NCBI RefSeq assembly: GCF_004025585.1
Contig: NZ_QTZO01000003.1
Coordinates: forward strand, 283,472-347,471
DNA from: Pseudodesulfovibrio sp. S3
Lineage (GTDB): Bacteria > Desulfobacterota > Desulfovibrionia > Desulfovibrionales > Desulfovibrionaceae
Length of the DNA stretch: 64,000 bases
Direction of reading: 5' to 3'
Below the pieces are notes generated by a model. The model did not search any database, was not told the DNA's origin, and saw only the letters and a list, made by a program, of their open reading frames with translations. The translations under genes and the position numbers were made by a program. This document shows positions 8,959 through 17,596 of the stretch, piece by piece (position 1 is the stretch's first letter; each line of letters opens with the position of its first letter).

Positions 8959-10710
8959 TCAAGCGGCCACACTCACATCAGCGGCAATGACTCCCAACAC
9001 TTCTCCTTGAGTCCCGAAAAACGGACCTGAGACGGTGATGCACTCCTCTCCGGAAGCCGAGGAAGTATAGACATCGGAAATATAAAATGTCCTGTTGTCG
9101 ACAGCACCCCGGAACCAGGAACGAGAATCCCAGTGCTTGCCGAAAGCAAACGCATCCTCGGCATACCCGGAAACCTTGCCGCCGATATTGCTGACCGTTT
9201 GAACACCATTCCCGTCCGTGATGTACAGAAGCTCAAGGAATGCATTCCGCGCCAACACGGTGCGCATTGCCTCTTCCTGAAGCCTTCGATCCAAAGACAA
9301 AACCTCAGCAGATGCGGCAAGTTCACCAATGATTTCCTGAACTTTACCGTTGCCGACCAAACGGAAGACACCTGTCATGGTCGAGAGTTCATCCACTCGG
9401 GTGGACAGCAGTGCCACGGCCTGCGCCGCCTCTTCCATCCCTTTTCCCGTGGCCATTGAAATGGAATGAACAGCGGCAATGGTCCGGGTCACCTCCTCAC
9501 TGGAAACGGACTGCTGGGAAGCGGCAGCGGCAATGGACGTGATGCGCTGTGCGCTGGTCCCGGAATGGGTTACAATCTCGGTCAGGGCATTGCCGGATTC
9601 ACAGGCCAGGCCCGCCGCCTCGTCGGCCAAGTCAGCCATGCCCTTCACGCCTTCGATAGTCTGGCTCACCTGTTTCTGAATGCCATCGATTGCCATGCCA
9701 ACGTCCCTGGTCGCATCCATGGTCTTTTCGGCCAATTTCCGCACTTCGTCGGCAACGACTGCGAATCCGCGACCCGCCTCGCCCGCACGGGCGGCCTCAA
9801 TGGCGGCGTTCAAGGCAAGCAGATTGGTTTGATCCGCAATATCGGAAATTACTCCCATGATGGCGCCAACCCCTTGAGCCTGGGAGCCCAGCCCCGCCAC
9901 ATTCTCCACCAAGTCCAAGGCATTCCTTGAAACCGCACTGATGGATTCGAGAGTCCTGGAAACGACCTTGGAACCGGATTTGGCCCGCTCCATGACCTGA
10001 TCGGCTTCGGAAGCAGCAGAGCCGGCATTGGCCGCTGTCTCGTTCACCGCGGCGTTCATTTCTTCCATGGCGGAAGCGGCCTCGGCAATGAACCGCTGCT
10101 GTTGGGCAGCCCCGTCCTGGGCCTTGCCTGACGCCACACCCAGCCGGAATGAATGATCGCGTATGGCCTGCACGGAATGCTCCAGGGTATTGGCTGCGGA
10201 CAACAACCCTTCGCACCGAGCCGCCTCTCCCTGTTTTCTGGCCTGTTCGGCCAAGGCCAGAGCCTCTTTTGCCCTGTGCTCCGCGTCACGAGCTACATTT
10301 TCGCTCTTTGCAAGCTTATTTTCTAACTCACCAATGTAACTGACAATTTGGTTTAAATTTTTCACAATTATTCCAAAATTGTCACTGCCGCCTTTGGGCA
10401 GGACAGCGTCCAGATTTCCCGTGGCCACTGCCCCAGAAACTTTTGCTAATACACCATATTTATTATCAATAACCCTAAAGACAATAAACCCGCACACCAC
10501 ACACGCCAACACGGCAACGGCAACTGAGGCCAGCAAAAGCCACTCCAACCGGGCGACTTCAGCTGACAGAATTGTCACCTGGCCTGTGGCTGCCAGAGCC
10601 GTTGCGGTAGTCAAAAACAGACTCAACATCGCCACTGCCAACACTTGATTCACCGCCAAGTACCTTCTATTCTGTGTCATTTCCTTTACTGCTTCCCCGA
10701 GATTAAACAT
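8959..10710 (-). CDS. methyl-accepting chemotaxis protein with C-terminal PDC-like sensor domain
   Basis: A 583-residue chemoreceptor. Two membrane helices (about 20-42 and 57-80) enclose a very short periplasmic loop, so there is no external ligand domain. A HAMP-like segment (80-130) and the signalling domain follow, with the hairpin tip [20 protein letters not shown] at about 290-309. Residues about 450-583 form an extra alpha/beta domain ([38 protein letters not shown]) that resembles PDC/Cache sensors, but placed in the cytoplasm after the signalling domain. The receptor is solitary, with no che gene adjacent. A sigma-54-type promoter sits directly upstream. Confidence 0.88.
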   Translation of the reverse strand: MFNLGEAVKEMTQNRRYLAVNQVLAVAMLSLFLTTATALAATGQVTILSAEVARLEWLLLASVAVAVLACVVCGFIVFRVIDNKYGVLAKVSGAVATGNLDAVLPKGGSDNFGIIVKNLNQIVSYIGELENKLAKSENVARDAEHRAKEALALAEQARKQGEAARCEGLLSAANTLEHSVQAIRDHSFRLGVASGKAQDGAAQQQRFIAEAASAMEEMNAAVNETAANAGSAASEADQVMERAKSGSKVVSRTLESISAVSRNALDLVENVAGLGSQAQGVGAIMGVISDIADQTNLLALNAAIEAARAGEAGRGFAVVADEVRKLAEKTMDATRDVGMAIDGIQKQVSQTIEGVKGMADLADEAAGLACESGNALTEIVTHSGTSAQRITSIAAAASQQSVSSEEVTRTIAAVHSISMATGKGMEEAAQAVALLSTRVDELSTMTGVFRLVGNGKVQEIIGELAASAEVLSLDRRLQEEAMRTVLARNAFLELLYITDGNGVQTVSNIGGKVSGYAEDAFAFGKHWDSRSWFRGAVDNRTFYISDVYTSSASGEECITVSGPFFGTQGEVLGVIAADVSVAA

Positions 10711-10731
10711 GATGATTCCCAGCTACGGCAA

Positions 10732-10747
10732 AGCAAAAGTCGAGCCA
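10732..10747 (-). promoter_or_regulatory. candidate sigma-54 promoter of the chemoreceptor gene
   Basis: On the minus strand TGGCTCGACTTTTGCT matches the -24/-12 consensus with the required GG-N10-GC spacing. Transcription would start near 10721, about 11 bases before the ATG at 10710. An activator site was not identified. Confidence 0.5.
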
Positions 10748-10841
10748 CTTGGCATCTATGCCACCACTCAATTCAGATTTTTATTCAATGATTTCATATT
10801 AAAATGAAATCTCTAGACTTTTTCATAAGTTTTTCCAGAAT

Positions 10842-10880
10842 AAAAAGGCCGACCGAGATGGGGTTCCATCTCGGTCGGCC
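10842..10880 (-). terminator. intrinsic terminator of the gpmI/zinc-ribbon unit
   Basis: A perfect 15-bp stem (10847-10861 with 10866-10880) closes a 4-base loop. On the minus strand it is followed by TTTTTATTC. Confidence 0.92.
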
Positions 10881-10898
10881 GCCAGGATTGCATGATTA

Positions 10899-11141
10899 CT
10901 AGAGAAAATCGGGATCGATACCGGCCTTGCCGCCTGCAAGAATGAGCTTCATGTAACGGATGGTTCGATCGTCCACGGGAACAATGGGGAAATTCTCGCG
11001 ACAGGCATCGCACTGGGCCATGGCAGGCCGGGACGGTGCGATGAGCGGAACTTCCCGTCCGCAATGCGGACACGGATAGAGAAATATCATTTCCATGGCC
11101 GCGGGTTTGACCGGGGTCAGAGGTTTTTTGCTTTCAACCAT
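10899..11141 (-). CDS. small zinc-ribbon-like protein
   Basis: An 80-residue protein with two Cys pairs, CPHCGRE near residue 24 and CDACREN near 46, spaced as in a rubredoxin-like zinc ribbon. No other domain is visible. The start at 11141 has AAGGAT just upstream and lies 2 bases after the gpmI stop, so it is cotranscribed with gpmI and ends at a strong terminator. I know of no assigned function; it could bind zinc and act as a small regulatory or assembly protein. Confidence 0.75.
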   Translation of the reverse strand: MVESKKPLTPVKPAAMEMIFLYPCPHCGREVPLIAPSRPAMAQCDACRENFPIVPVDDRTIRYMKLILAGGKAGIDPDFL

Positions 11142-11143
11142 GA

Positions 11144-12673
11144 TTATCCTTTTTTCATCAAATTCTTGCCGGTCATCTCGGCTGGAGGCTCCATGCCCCA
11201 CAACCCGAGAATGGTGGGAGCCAAGTCTCCGAGGATGCCCTCTTCAAGCTCTGCTCTTTCGCAACCCTTCTCGATATACACAAGGGGCACCGGATTGGTG
11301 GAATGGGCCGTATGCGGCGTACCGTCAGCCGCGATCATCTGTTCGGCATTGCCGTGGTCTGCCGTCAGAAGCACGCGACCACCGGACTGGATCACCGTAT
11401 CGACAATCCTGCCGACACACTCGTCCACGGTCACACAGGCCTGTTCCGCGGCCGCAATGATGCCCGTATGCCCGACCATATCGAGGTTGGCAAGATTGCA
11501 AACGCACAGGTCGTAGTTCCCCCACTTGCCGATCAGGGTATCGGCCACCTCATCTGCACTCATCTGCGGCTTGAGGTCATAGGTAGCCACTTCCCGGGGC
11601 GAGGGAATCATTACCCTGTCCTCGTTTTCGAAGGGCTCCTCCCGTCCGCAATTCAGGAAGTAGGTCACATGAGCATATTTCTCAGTTTCAGCGATGCGGA
11701 GCTGTTTCATGCCTTTGGCGGAAACAACCTCACCCAAGGTGCCCGTATAGCTCTCCGGGGGAAAGGCCGTGGGCATCGGGAATGCGGACTCATACCGGGT
11801 CATTGTGGCAAACTCGGCAAGCGCGGGTACGGATTTCCTTTCAAACTCATTGAAATTCTTTTCAAAAATGGCCCGACAGATTTCACGTGCGCGATCTGCG
11901 CGAAAATTGAAGAAAAACAGGCCGTCATTATCGCCTATGCAGCCATCCACACCCTCGATCACGCCGGGCTTGACGAATTCGTCGTTCTCCCCTGCATCGT
12001 ATGATGCCTGAATGCCGGATATCGGATCCTTCATGGAGACACCCTCGCCATCGACCAGGGCCTTGTACGCCACTTCCACGCGCTCAAACCTCTTATCCCG
12101 ATCCATGGCCCAGTAACGGCCGCTGACCGTAGCCACCTGACCGATGCCGATTTCTTCCATCTTGTCCAACAACTGCTGCGTGTACCCCAGGCCGCTGGCA
12201 GGCGGTGTATCGCGTCCATCCAAGAAGACATGGACGAAAACCTGTTCCAGCCCCTGCTCCTTGGCTATCTTGAGCAAAGCGTAAATATGGTTGTTGTGAC
12301 TGTGTACGCCACCATCCGATACAAGCCCCATCAGATGCAGACGACCGGACCCGGCCCGAGTCTTGTCCATCAGGTCTTTGAGGACTGCATTGCGCGAAAG
12401 TGTCCCATCTTCTATGGCGATATCGATACGGGTCATATCCTGATAGATAATCCGACCGCCACCGATGTTCATGTGGCCCACTTCCGAGTTGCCCATGAAC
12501 CCGTCGGGCAACCCCACGGACCGGCCTGAACAGGTCAGCCTGGTATTGGGATAGCGGGCTAACAAGCCGTCCAGGTACGGCGTGGCAGCATTGCGCACGC
12601 AATTGCCCTTGCCGTCAGGGGCGATTCCCCACCCGTCCAGAATAAGCAACAAAGTCTTCTTGGGTTCAGCCAT
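11144..12673 (-). CDS. gpmI: 2,3-bisphosphoglycerate-independent phosphoglycerate mutase
   Basis: A 509-residue alkaline-phosphatase-superfamily enzyme that interconverts 3- and 2-phosphoglycerate using two Mn ions. ILDGWG at residues 11-16 gives the first metal Asp, and GFMGNSEVGHMNIGGGR contains the nucleophile Ser63. GRDTPP and the late TADHGNAE (Asp/His metal ligands) complete the sites. The start at 12673 (MAEPKKTLLLILDGWG) matches the family; the longer frame would run into rsfS. It follows rsfS directly and precedes the zinc-ribbon gene in one minus-strand unit. Confidence 0.96.
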   Translation of the reverse strand: MAEPKKTLLLILDGWGIAPDGKGNCVRNAATPYLDGLLARYPNTRLTCSGRSVGLPDGFMGNSEVGHMNIGGGRIIYQDMTRIDIAIEDGTLSRNAVLKDLMDKTRAGSGRLHLMGLVSDGGVHSHNNHIYALLKIAKEQGLEQVFVHVFLDGRDTPPASGLGYTQQLLDKMEEIGIGQVATVSGRYWAMDRDKRFERVEVAYKALVDGEGVSMKDPISGIQASYDAGENDEFVKPGVIEGVDGCIGDNDGLFFFNFRADRAREICRAIFEKNFNEFERKSVPALAEFATMTRYESAFPMPTAFPPESYTGTLGEVVSAKGMKQLRIAETEKYAHVTYFLNCGREEPFENEDRVMIPSPREVATYDLKPQMSADEVADTLIGKWGNYDLCVCNLANLDMVGHTGIIAAAEQACVTVDECVGRIVDTVIQSGGRVLLTADHGNAEQMIAADGTPHTAHSTNPVPLVYIEKGCERAELEEGILGDLAPTILGLWGMEPPAEMTGKNLMKKG

Positions 12674-12684
12674 GATTATACCTG

Positions 12685-13059
12685 CTATGCGTTGAACTCG
12701 ACCTTCGGGGCTTCGGTCCACATACCCTCAATATTATAGAAATCCCGCAATTCCTGCAGAAATACATGCACCAACACATCATTGAGATCAAGCAACACCC
12801 ACTCACCGGTCTTATGGCCTTCCATGGTCAGAAATTCGATCTTTTCCCTGGCAGCCATTTCCAGCACGAAGTCGGCCAAGGCCTTTGCATGCTTCACACC
12901 CCGCGCCGACACGACCAGAACCATGTCCGTCACCGAGGTCAGGCCCTTAACATCAATGATAGTGATTCGCTCACCCTGTTTCTCGTCCAACCATCCGGCA
13001 ACGGTCCGAGCCTTGTCTACACTGTCCATCTCTTTAAATTTTTTGTTTTTATTCAGCAA
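12685..13059 (-). CDS. rsfS: ribosomal silencing factor RsfS
   Basis: A 124-residue RsfS/Iojap protein, which binds L14 on the 50S subunit and blocks subunit joining during starvation. Family features are ITIIDVKGLTSVTDMVLVVSA and GEWVLLDLNDVLVHVF. The first codon is TTG at 13059, favoured by an AGGA ribosome site at normal distance. An internal ATG at 13029 would give 114 residues but has AAAGAG too close to it. It lies 14 bases after the frameshifted small gene and 12 bases before gpmI. Confidence 0.92.
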   Translation of the reverse strand: MLNKNKKFKEMDSVDKARTVAGWLDEKQGERITIIDVKGLTSVTDMVLVVSARGVKHAKALADFVLEMAAREKIEFLTMEGHKTGEWVLLDLNDVLVHVFLQELRDFYNIEGMWTEAPKVEFNA

Positions 13060-13073
13060 TTTTCATCCTATTG

Positions 13074-13447
13074 TTAAATGTGATTCAACACGTATATCTT
13101 GGGAAACCTTCCCACAAGCAGTTCATCCATGCTCCATTTGGGAACATGGTATTCCCCATCCCCGCCGCTCCAATACTTGATACTGCCGTCAGAGGGAAGT
13201 GATTCGATGACCACTTTCTGGGCCGGGACGCCAAGGGCCAGGTCCGACAGTATATCATACTTATCTGAAAGATCAAAAATCGCGGGCAGCTTTGCACGCG
13301 CCACAAAGGCCTTGCGCGGACGCAGGTTCCGTCCCCATGACGTGAACCGGGGCAACGCCACCAGCTCGCCCCATCGAGCGACATGAACTTGAATTGGTCA
13401 GGCTCCCGCCGAGTCCGGTTTTGCTCAACCTGTTCCCCGGACTTCAT
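13074..13447 (-). pseudogene. small conserved gene broken by an apparent single-base deletion
   Basis: From an ATG at 13447 (GGTGG five bases upstream) the frame reads MKSGEQVEQNRTRREPD. It then loses sense, while the next frame is open as PIQVHVARWGELVALPRF and onward, ending at the TAA at 13074 (...GRFPKIYVLNHI). That second frame has no ATG or GTG at its beginning and is closed by TGA just upstream. Adding one C in the CC tract at 13396-13397 joins the halves smoothly (REPD-PIQVHVARWGEL) and makes the length exactly 125 codons. The C-terminal part (GGDGEYHVPKWSMDELLVG) looks well conserved. Either a real mutation or a sequencing error; the family is not recognised. Confidence 0.6.
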
Positions 13448-13562
13448 ATATCCACCGAACGTTGCCGGATACATCAAGGTGTAATGTACTTTGAGCCGGT
13501 CCGCAATGGGCCGACATCGTCCACGGCACCCCGTTTCCTCCCTGTTGCCAATGACAAACCCC

Positions 13563-13591
13563 TTGACGCGATCCGGGACATGGGGCAATAT
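13563..13591 (+). promoter_or_regulatory. candidate promoter of the aryl-CoA ligase operon
   Basis: TTGACG (13563-13568) and CAATAT (13586-13591) are 17 bases apart, placing a start near 13598. That is at the front of the leader-peptide frame, so either the leader is nearly leaderless or an earlier promoter is used. The rest of 13448-13562, upstream of the frameshifted minus-strand gene, shows nothing else I can support. Confidence 0.4.
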
Positions 13592-13599
13592 TTTCTTCT

Positions 13600-13650
13600 A
13601 TGCAACAACTCCTATCCCCGCGCTTTTTCTGGTTTGCGAGCTCCTCCTAG
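13600..13650 (+). CDS. leader peptide with Phe-Phe-Trp-Phe codons
   Basis: A 16-codon frame, MQQLLSPRFFWFASSS followed by TAG, with TTT TTC TGG TTT at 13624-13635. Four aromatic codons in a row in such a short frame, placed just before competing hairpins and a terminator, are the hallmark of an amino-acid-sensing leader peptide. A clear Shine-Dalgarno is not visible (GGGG lies about 15 bases upstream), which is the main weakness. Confidence 0.6.
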   Translation: MQQLLSPRFFWFASSS

Positions 13651-13723
13651 GAAGCTCGTGGAGTTGACGAAAGGCGGGCACAACGCACGCGGACCACGGG
13701 CTGAAAAGACCGTGGTATTTTTT
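13637..13723 (+). promoter_or_regulatory. ribosome-controlled transcription attenuator
   Basis: Three alternative pairings are visible. 1:2 is CGAGCTCC (13637-13644) with GGAAGCTCG (13650-13658), eight pairs with one bulged A and the leader stop codon in its loop. 2:3 is AGCTCGTGG (13653-13661) with CCACGGGCT (13694-13702), nine pairs including one G-U. 3:4 is ACCACGG (13693-13699) with CCGTGGT (13710-13716), followed by ATTTTTTA, an intrinsic terminator. 2:3 excludes both others. A ribosome stalled on the aromatic codons would cover segment 1 and free 2 to pair with 3, giving read-through into the ligase gene 47 bases downstream. Confidence 0.65.
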
Positions 13724-13769
13724 ATATGGACACAATGGCAGCCTCAGGCCGCCCAAGGAGGTTGAAGGG

Positions 13770-15074
13770 ATGATCTATGATGTGAAAAACGAGACGCTGC
13801 CCAGAGAGAATCTGGAGAATCTTCAGTTGCGAAGACTCCAGGCGCTCTGTGAGCGGGTGTATGCCAACGTCCCGTTCTACAAAAAGAAATTCGACGAGAA
13901 AGGCGTCAAGCCACAGGACATAAAGAGCCTGAAAGACCTCACCCTGCTGCCCTTCACCGTCAAGCAGGATCTGCGCGACCAGTATCCCTTCGGCCTCTTC
14001 GCAGTACCCAAAGACCAGATCGTGCGCATCCACTCCTCCTCAGGCACAACCGGCACGGCTACCGTTGTGGGCTACACCAAACGCGACATTGAGAACTGGG
14101 GCGAACTCATGGCCCGCTGTTTCGTGGCCGCAGGAGCCTCCGCCGCCGACACCGTGCACAACGCCTATGGCTATGGCCTGTTCACCGGAGGCCTGGGTGC
14201 ACACTACGGCGCGGAAGCCCTGGGAGCGACCGTTGTGCCCATTTCAGGCGGCGCCACTCGCAGGCAGGTCACCCTGCTCAAGGATTTCGCCCCGGATGTC
14301 ATCTGCTGCACGCCCTCCTACGCCCTGTTCCTGGCCGAGACCGGCGAGGAAATGGGCATCGATATCAAGGAGCTCCCCCTGCGCATCGGCATCTTCGGCG
14401 CCGAGCCCTGGACCAATGAAATGCGCCTGGATATTGAAAAGAAACTCGGCATCACGGCCATCGACATTTACGGACTGTCCGAGGTCATGGGCCCCGGCGT
14501 TGCCATTGAATGCTGGCAGGCTCAGGACGGCCTGCATATCCAGGAAGACCACTTCCTGGCAGAAACCATCGACCCCCAAAGCGGCGAACCTGTCGGTCCT
14601 GGCGAGGAAGGCGAACTGGTCTTCACCACCCTGACCAAAGAGGGTATTCCTCTCATCCGGTACCGCACACGCGACCTGACCACCCTGAACACCACGCCGT
14701 GCAAATGCGGTCGCACCACCGCCCGCATGAAGCGCGTCACCGGCCGCAGTGACGACATGCTCATCATTCGCGGTGTCAACGTCTTCCCGTCACAGATAGA
14801 GTCCATCCTCATTGAAACCGAAGGACTGACCCCGCACTATCAGCTTATCGTGGACCGGCACGGCAATCTCGACACCCTGGAAATCCAGGTGGAAGTCAAC
14901 GAAGCCATGTTCTCTGACGAGATCAAGAGTTTACAGCGCGCTGAATCAAAGGTAATGAAAAACATTAAGGAATTCCTCGGCGTCACCGCCAAGGTCAAAC
15001 TGGTCGAACCCAAAACCATCGAACGGTCCATGGGCAAAGCCAAACGCATCATAGACAATCGCAAGAAAGACTAA
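13770..15074 (+). CDS. paaK: phenylacetate/aryl-CoA ligase (PaaK family)
   Basis: A 434-residue adenylate-forming enzyme that converts phenylacetate or related arylacetates plus CoA and ATP to the CoA thioester. The AMP/ATP loop [15 protein letters not shown] is near residues 90-104, [12 protein letters not shown] near 233-244 and YRTRDLT near 296-302. A CxC pair (CKCGR near 310) and the C-terminal GMGKAKR-like lysine region (RSMGKAKRI) complete the pattern. AAGGAGG precedes the ATG. In anaerobes this enzyme usually handles arylacetates made by oxidative decarboxylation of aromatic 2-oxoacids, which fits the Phe/Trp-type attenuator upstream. The ACT gene follows after 24 bases. Confidence 0.93.
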   Translation: MIYDVKNETLPRENLENLQLRRLQALCERVYANVPFYKKKFDEKGVKPQDIKSLKDLTLLPFTVKQDLRDQYPFGLFAVPKDQIVRIHSSSGTTGTATVVGYTKRDIENWGELMARCFVAAGASAADTVHNAYGYGLFTGGLGAHYGAEALGATVVPISGGATRRQVTLLKDFAPDVICCTPSYALFLAETGEEMGIDIKELPLRIGIFGAEPWTNEMRLDIEKKLGITAIDIYGLSEVMGPGVAIECWQAQDGLHIQEDHFLAETIDPQSGEPVGPGEEGELVFTTLTKEGIPLIRYRTRDLTTLNTTPCKCGRTTARMKRVTGRSDDMLIIRGVNVFPSQIESILIETEGLTPHYQLIVDRHGNLDTLEIQVEVNEAMFSDEIKSLQRAESKVMKNIKEFLGVTAKVKLVEPKTIERSMGKAKRIIDNRKKD

Positions 15075-15098
15075 CCAGTCAATCCCAAGGAGAATACC

Positions 15099-15530
15099 AT
15101 GAAAGTCGATCAACTCTCCATATTTCTGGAAAACCGTGCCGGACGTCTGGCAGAAGTCACCCGCATACTGTCCGATGCCGGAGTGAATATCCGCGCCCTG
15201 TCATTGGCCGACACCTCGGATTTCGGCATCCTGCGCCTGATCGTATCCGACTTCACCACCGCCAAAACCAAGCTCAAGGAGGCCGGTTTCACCGTGGGCC
15301 GCACCTCTGTTGTGGCCGTGGAAGTGCCCGATCAGCCCGGCGGCCTGCACGCCATCCTCAGTATGCTCCAGGAAGCAGGCATCAATGTGGAATACATGTA
15401 TGCCTTCGTCCAGCAGAGCGGCGACTCCGCCATCCTGATATTTCGCTTCGACCGCACGGATCAGGGCATTGAGCTGTTGCAAAAAAACAACATCACCATC
15501 ATTCCGGGCGACAAACTCTACGCAATGTAA
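15099..15530 (+). CDS. tandem ACT-domain protein
   Basis: A 143-residue protein made of two ACT domains. The first (residues about 3-70, [34 protein letters not shown]) and the second (about 72-140, [29 protein letters not shown]) both keep the Gly-rich ligand loop (NRAGRL, QPGGL). ACT domains bind amino acids; a stand-alone pair is commonly found next to aryl-CoA ligase genes. A role as a phenylalanine- or aromatic-sensing partner of the ligase is inference. AAGGAGAATACC precedes the ATG, and a strong terminator closes the two-gene operon. Confidence 0.9.
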   Translation: MKVDQLSIFLENRAGRLAEVTRILSDAGVNIRALSLADTSDFGILRLIVSDFTTAKTKLKEAGFTVGRTSVVAVEVPDQPGGLHAILSMLQEAGINVEYMYAFVQQSGDSAILIFRFDRTDQGIELLQKNNITIIPGDKLYAM

Positions 15531-15550
15531 TTTGCTATAAACACGCAACA

Positions 15551-15583
15551 AAAGGGTGAAAGCAATGCTTTCACCCTTTTTCT
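15551..15583 (+). terminator. intrinsic terminator of the ligase-ACT operon
   Basis: AAAGGGTGAAAGC (15551-15563) pairs with GCTTTCACCCTTT (15567-15579) over a 3-base loop, followed by TTTC. Confidence 0.88.
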
Positions 15584-15672
15584 TTGCACCTGGAGCAGGG
15601 CCTTGCGGGTTGCCCGATCCGTTTTCATCACCCCCGCTTCGACAAAGCAGACGCCTTTCATTCGCAAAATTG

Positions 15673-15701
15673 TTGCCGAAGCCCCCACAGCAGAGTATAA
15701 A
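15673..15701 (+). promoter_or_regulatory. candidate promoter of the Hpt gene
   Basis: TTGCCG (15673-15678) and TATAAA (15696-15701) are separated by 17 bases, giving a start near 15708 and a leader of about 38 bases. Confidence 0.5.
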
Positions 15702-15745
15702 GCCCTATTGGTACAAAATCAGCCGCAAGCTCAAATCAATACGGA

Positions 15746-16096
15746 ATGTGTGTGGAAAAGGAAGTCGTCAACAGCAAGTTTCTGGAATCAATGGCCAATC
15801 GACGTCCGTTCATGAAACGGATGTTCACGGTGTTCATTTCCCAGGAACCGAAACGCATCCAGGAAATCAAGGACGCCTTGAAATCCAGGGATGTTGAACA
15901 GTTGCGCCACCTGGCCCATTCACTCAAAGGGGGTGCGGCCACCATCGGCGTGGAACGGGTTCGTGAATGCTGCCTGAAACTGGAAGAAGCCTCCAAGGCC
16001 GGGGACATGGAAGAAGCCATGGTCCAGCTGGGCAAGCTCGAACACGAAATGCGCCACGCCTATGCCTTCATGTTCAACTATCTGGCGGAACATTGA
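15746..16096 (+). CDS. Hpt-domain phosphotransfer protein
   Basis: A 116-residue stand-alone histidine phosphotransfer domain. The phospho-acceptor motif HLAHSLKGGAATIG is at about residues 54-67, with the typical helical bundle before and after and a Cys-rich turn (ECCLKLEEA). Such proteins relay phosphate between hybrid kinases and response regulators. No kinase or regulator is adjacent, so the partner is elsewhere. The start is either ATG at 15746 or an in-frame GTG at 15752; neither has a strong ribosome site. Confidence 0.85.
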   Translation: MCVEKEVVNSKFLESMANRRPFMKRMFTVFISQEPKRIQEIKDALKSRDVEQLRHLAHSLKGGAATIGVERVRECCLKLEEASKAGDMEEAMVQLGKLEHEMRHAYAFMFNYLAEH

Positions 16097-16113
16097 TTTC
16101 GACAGCTCCCAAA

Positions 16114-16147
16114 GTCCGCCCGATTGTTCCGGCGGACCTTATTTTTT
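16114..16147 (+). terminator. terminator after the Hpt gene
   Basis: GTCCGCC (16114-16120) pairs with GGCGGAC (16131-16137) and is followed by CTTATTTTTT. The right arm reaches to the end of the convergent MATE gene. Confidence 0.65.
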
Positions 16148-17500
16148 GTCCAACGCCAAAGGCGCCCGACCAATGCCCGGCCAGATGCGGACAAGACCGA
16201 ATCCGGCCCGAATCACGGTCCACAGGGCTGTTGCCAGCCAGATGAAGACCAGCACATGGACGGGCTGATAGAACTCTATCGCAAGGACACACGCCCCGCA
16301 GACAACCGAGGCCACCAACATGCCGTTCCGCAAATAATAAAAATCACCTGTTCCCCAGTGAATTCCATCTGTTGCAAAGGAAAGAGCACCGACAGGCTGA
16401 CTGAGTGCGACCACTGTCCAGGCTGGCCCGAATACGCCGTAAGCTGCCGAAGGAACCAATAACCAGGCCACGGCCTGCTCGCCCAGCAGCATCAGCACTC
16501 CCATGACAGCGCCCGTACCCAGGCTCCACAAGCAGACCGACCGGGCAACCCGTCGGGCCTGGAAACGGTCCCCTGTGCCGAGGAAAAACCCGACCAGACT
16601 TTGGCCGGTTATGGCAAAGGCGTCCAGAAACAGAGCCGAGAAAATGAAGAATTGCCGGATGGCCTGGTAGGCTGCCCCCTGATCAGGGCCGAAACGGTTG
16701 GCAACACGGGTGCAGAGGGCCAGATACACCAGCACGGCCCCGGTACGAATGAACAGATCGCCGCCCACCTTCATGAGCCTGGAAAGCCCTGCTCCCTGCA
16801 TATGCAGGGTCAGACCGATGCGCTTCCATACGGCCCAAAGACACCAGACCGCCCCGATCCATTGGCTGACCGTGCTGGCAATGGCCGCCCCGGCCACTCC
16901 CATGGGCGCAATGGGACCGCCCCCGAAAATGAGCAGCCAGTCAAGCAGGACGTTGACCACATTGATGCCCACGGCAACGTAAAAGGGTGTGCGCATGTCC
17001 TGGACGCCGCGAAGCCCGCCGAAACATGCCAGGGATACGAGCACGGCAGGCGCACCCAACAACCTGTAGAACATGTATTCGCAGGCCAGTTCATTCACTG
17101 CCCCTTCTGCTCCGAAAATTTCGGCAATGGAGGCCAGAAACCCCACAGCTCCCAGCATGATGGCAACACCGATACCGACTGCCAAAACACAGGCCAGAGA
17201 CAGGACCTTGACCGCCCTCTCATGAACACGGCCTCCCTCTGACTGGGCCACCTCGGTCTGCGTGCCGATTCCCAGAAAAGTGAACGCCCAAAAAATGGAG
17301 GTAAACGCCACCGTGCCTATACCCAAGGCCGCCACAGGCTCAGAGCCGGGCAACCGGGCCACGAACGCGGTATCAGCCAGGCCGGTCAGAGGCTCCGCCA
17401 CCAGAGAGAAGAGCACGGGAACAGCCAGCCGAAGCAACGTACGGTTGGGTTTGTCCAGGAAAGGATGGTGGTTCGGCCGTTCGTTCATGCTTGCTGACAC
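16139..17500 (-). CDS. MATE-family efflux transporter
   Basis: A roughly 453-residue protein with about twelve membrane helices in two homologous halves. It starts with the MATE-type helix LLRLAVPVLFSLVAEPLTGLAD. These transporters export cationic drugs or metabolites using H+ or Na+. The frame is open further upstream; I favour GTG at 17500 because AGGAG lies nine bases before it. ATG codons at 17533 (Shine-Dalgarno very close) and 17488 (none visible) are alternatives and do not change the fold. The divergent cardiolipin synthase gene starts about 95 bases away. The substrate is unknown. Confidence 0.85.
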   Translation of the reverse strand: MSASMNERPNHHPFLDKPNRTLLRLAVPVLFSLVAEPLTGLADTAFVARLPGSEPVAALGIGTVAFTSIFWAFTFLGIGTQTEVAQSEGGRVHERAVKVLSLACVLAVGIGVAIMLGAVGFLASIAEIFGAEGAVNELACEYMFYRLLGAPAVLVSLACFGGLRGVQDMRTPFYVAVGINVVNVLLDWLLIFGGGPIAPMGVAGAAIASTVSQWIGAVWCLWAVWKRIGLTLHMQGAGLSRLMKVGGDLFIRTGAVLVYLALCTRVANRFGPDQGAAYQAIRQFFIFSALFLDAFAITGQSLVGFFLGTGDRFQARRVARSVCLWSLGTGAVMGVLMLLGEQAVAWLLVPSAAYGVFGPAWTVVALSQPVGALSFATDGIHWGTGDFYYLRNGMLVASVVCGACVLAIEFYQPVHVLVFIWLATALWTVIRAGFGLVRIWPGIGRAPLALDKK

Positions 17501-17596
17501 ATTTGGGTACTCCTGCCCGGAAAGCCTGATCATACTCCACCTGAAATGACAAGAGGTGCTTCCCATTTGTCCTATGTTTCTGATAACTAGGGGCAT

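Noticed and set aside
13394..13765. 123-codon plus-strand frame across the attenuator region
   Set aside because: It lies antisense to the frameshifted gene and reads through the attenuator with no ribosome site; the short aromatic leader frame explains the region better.
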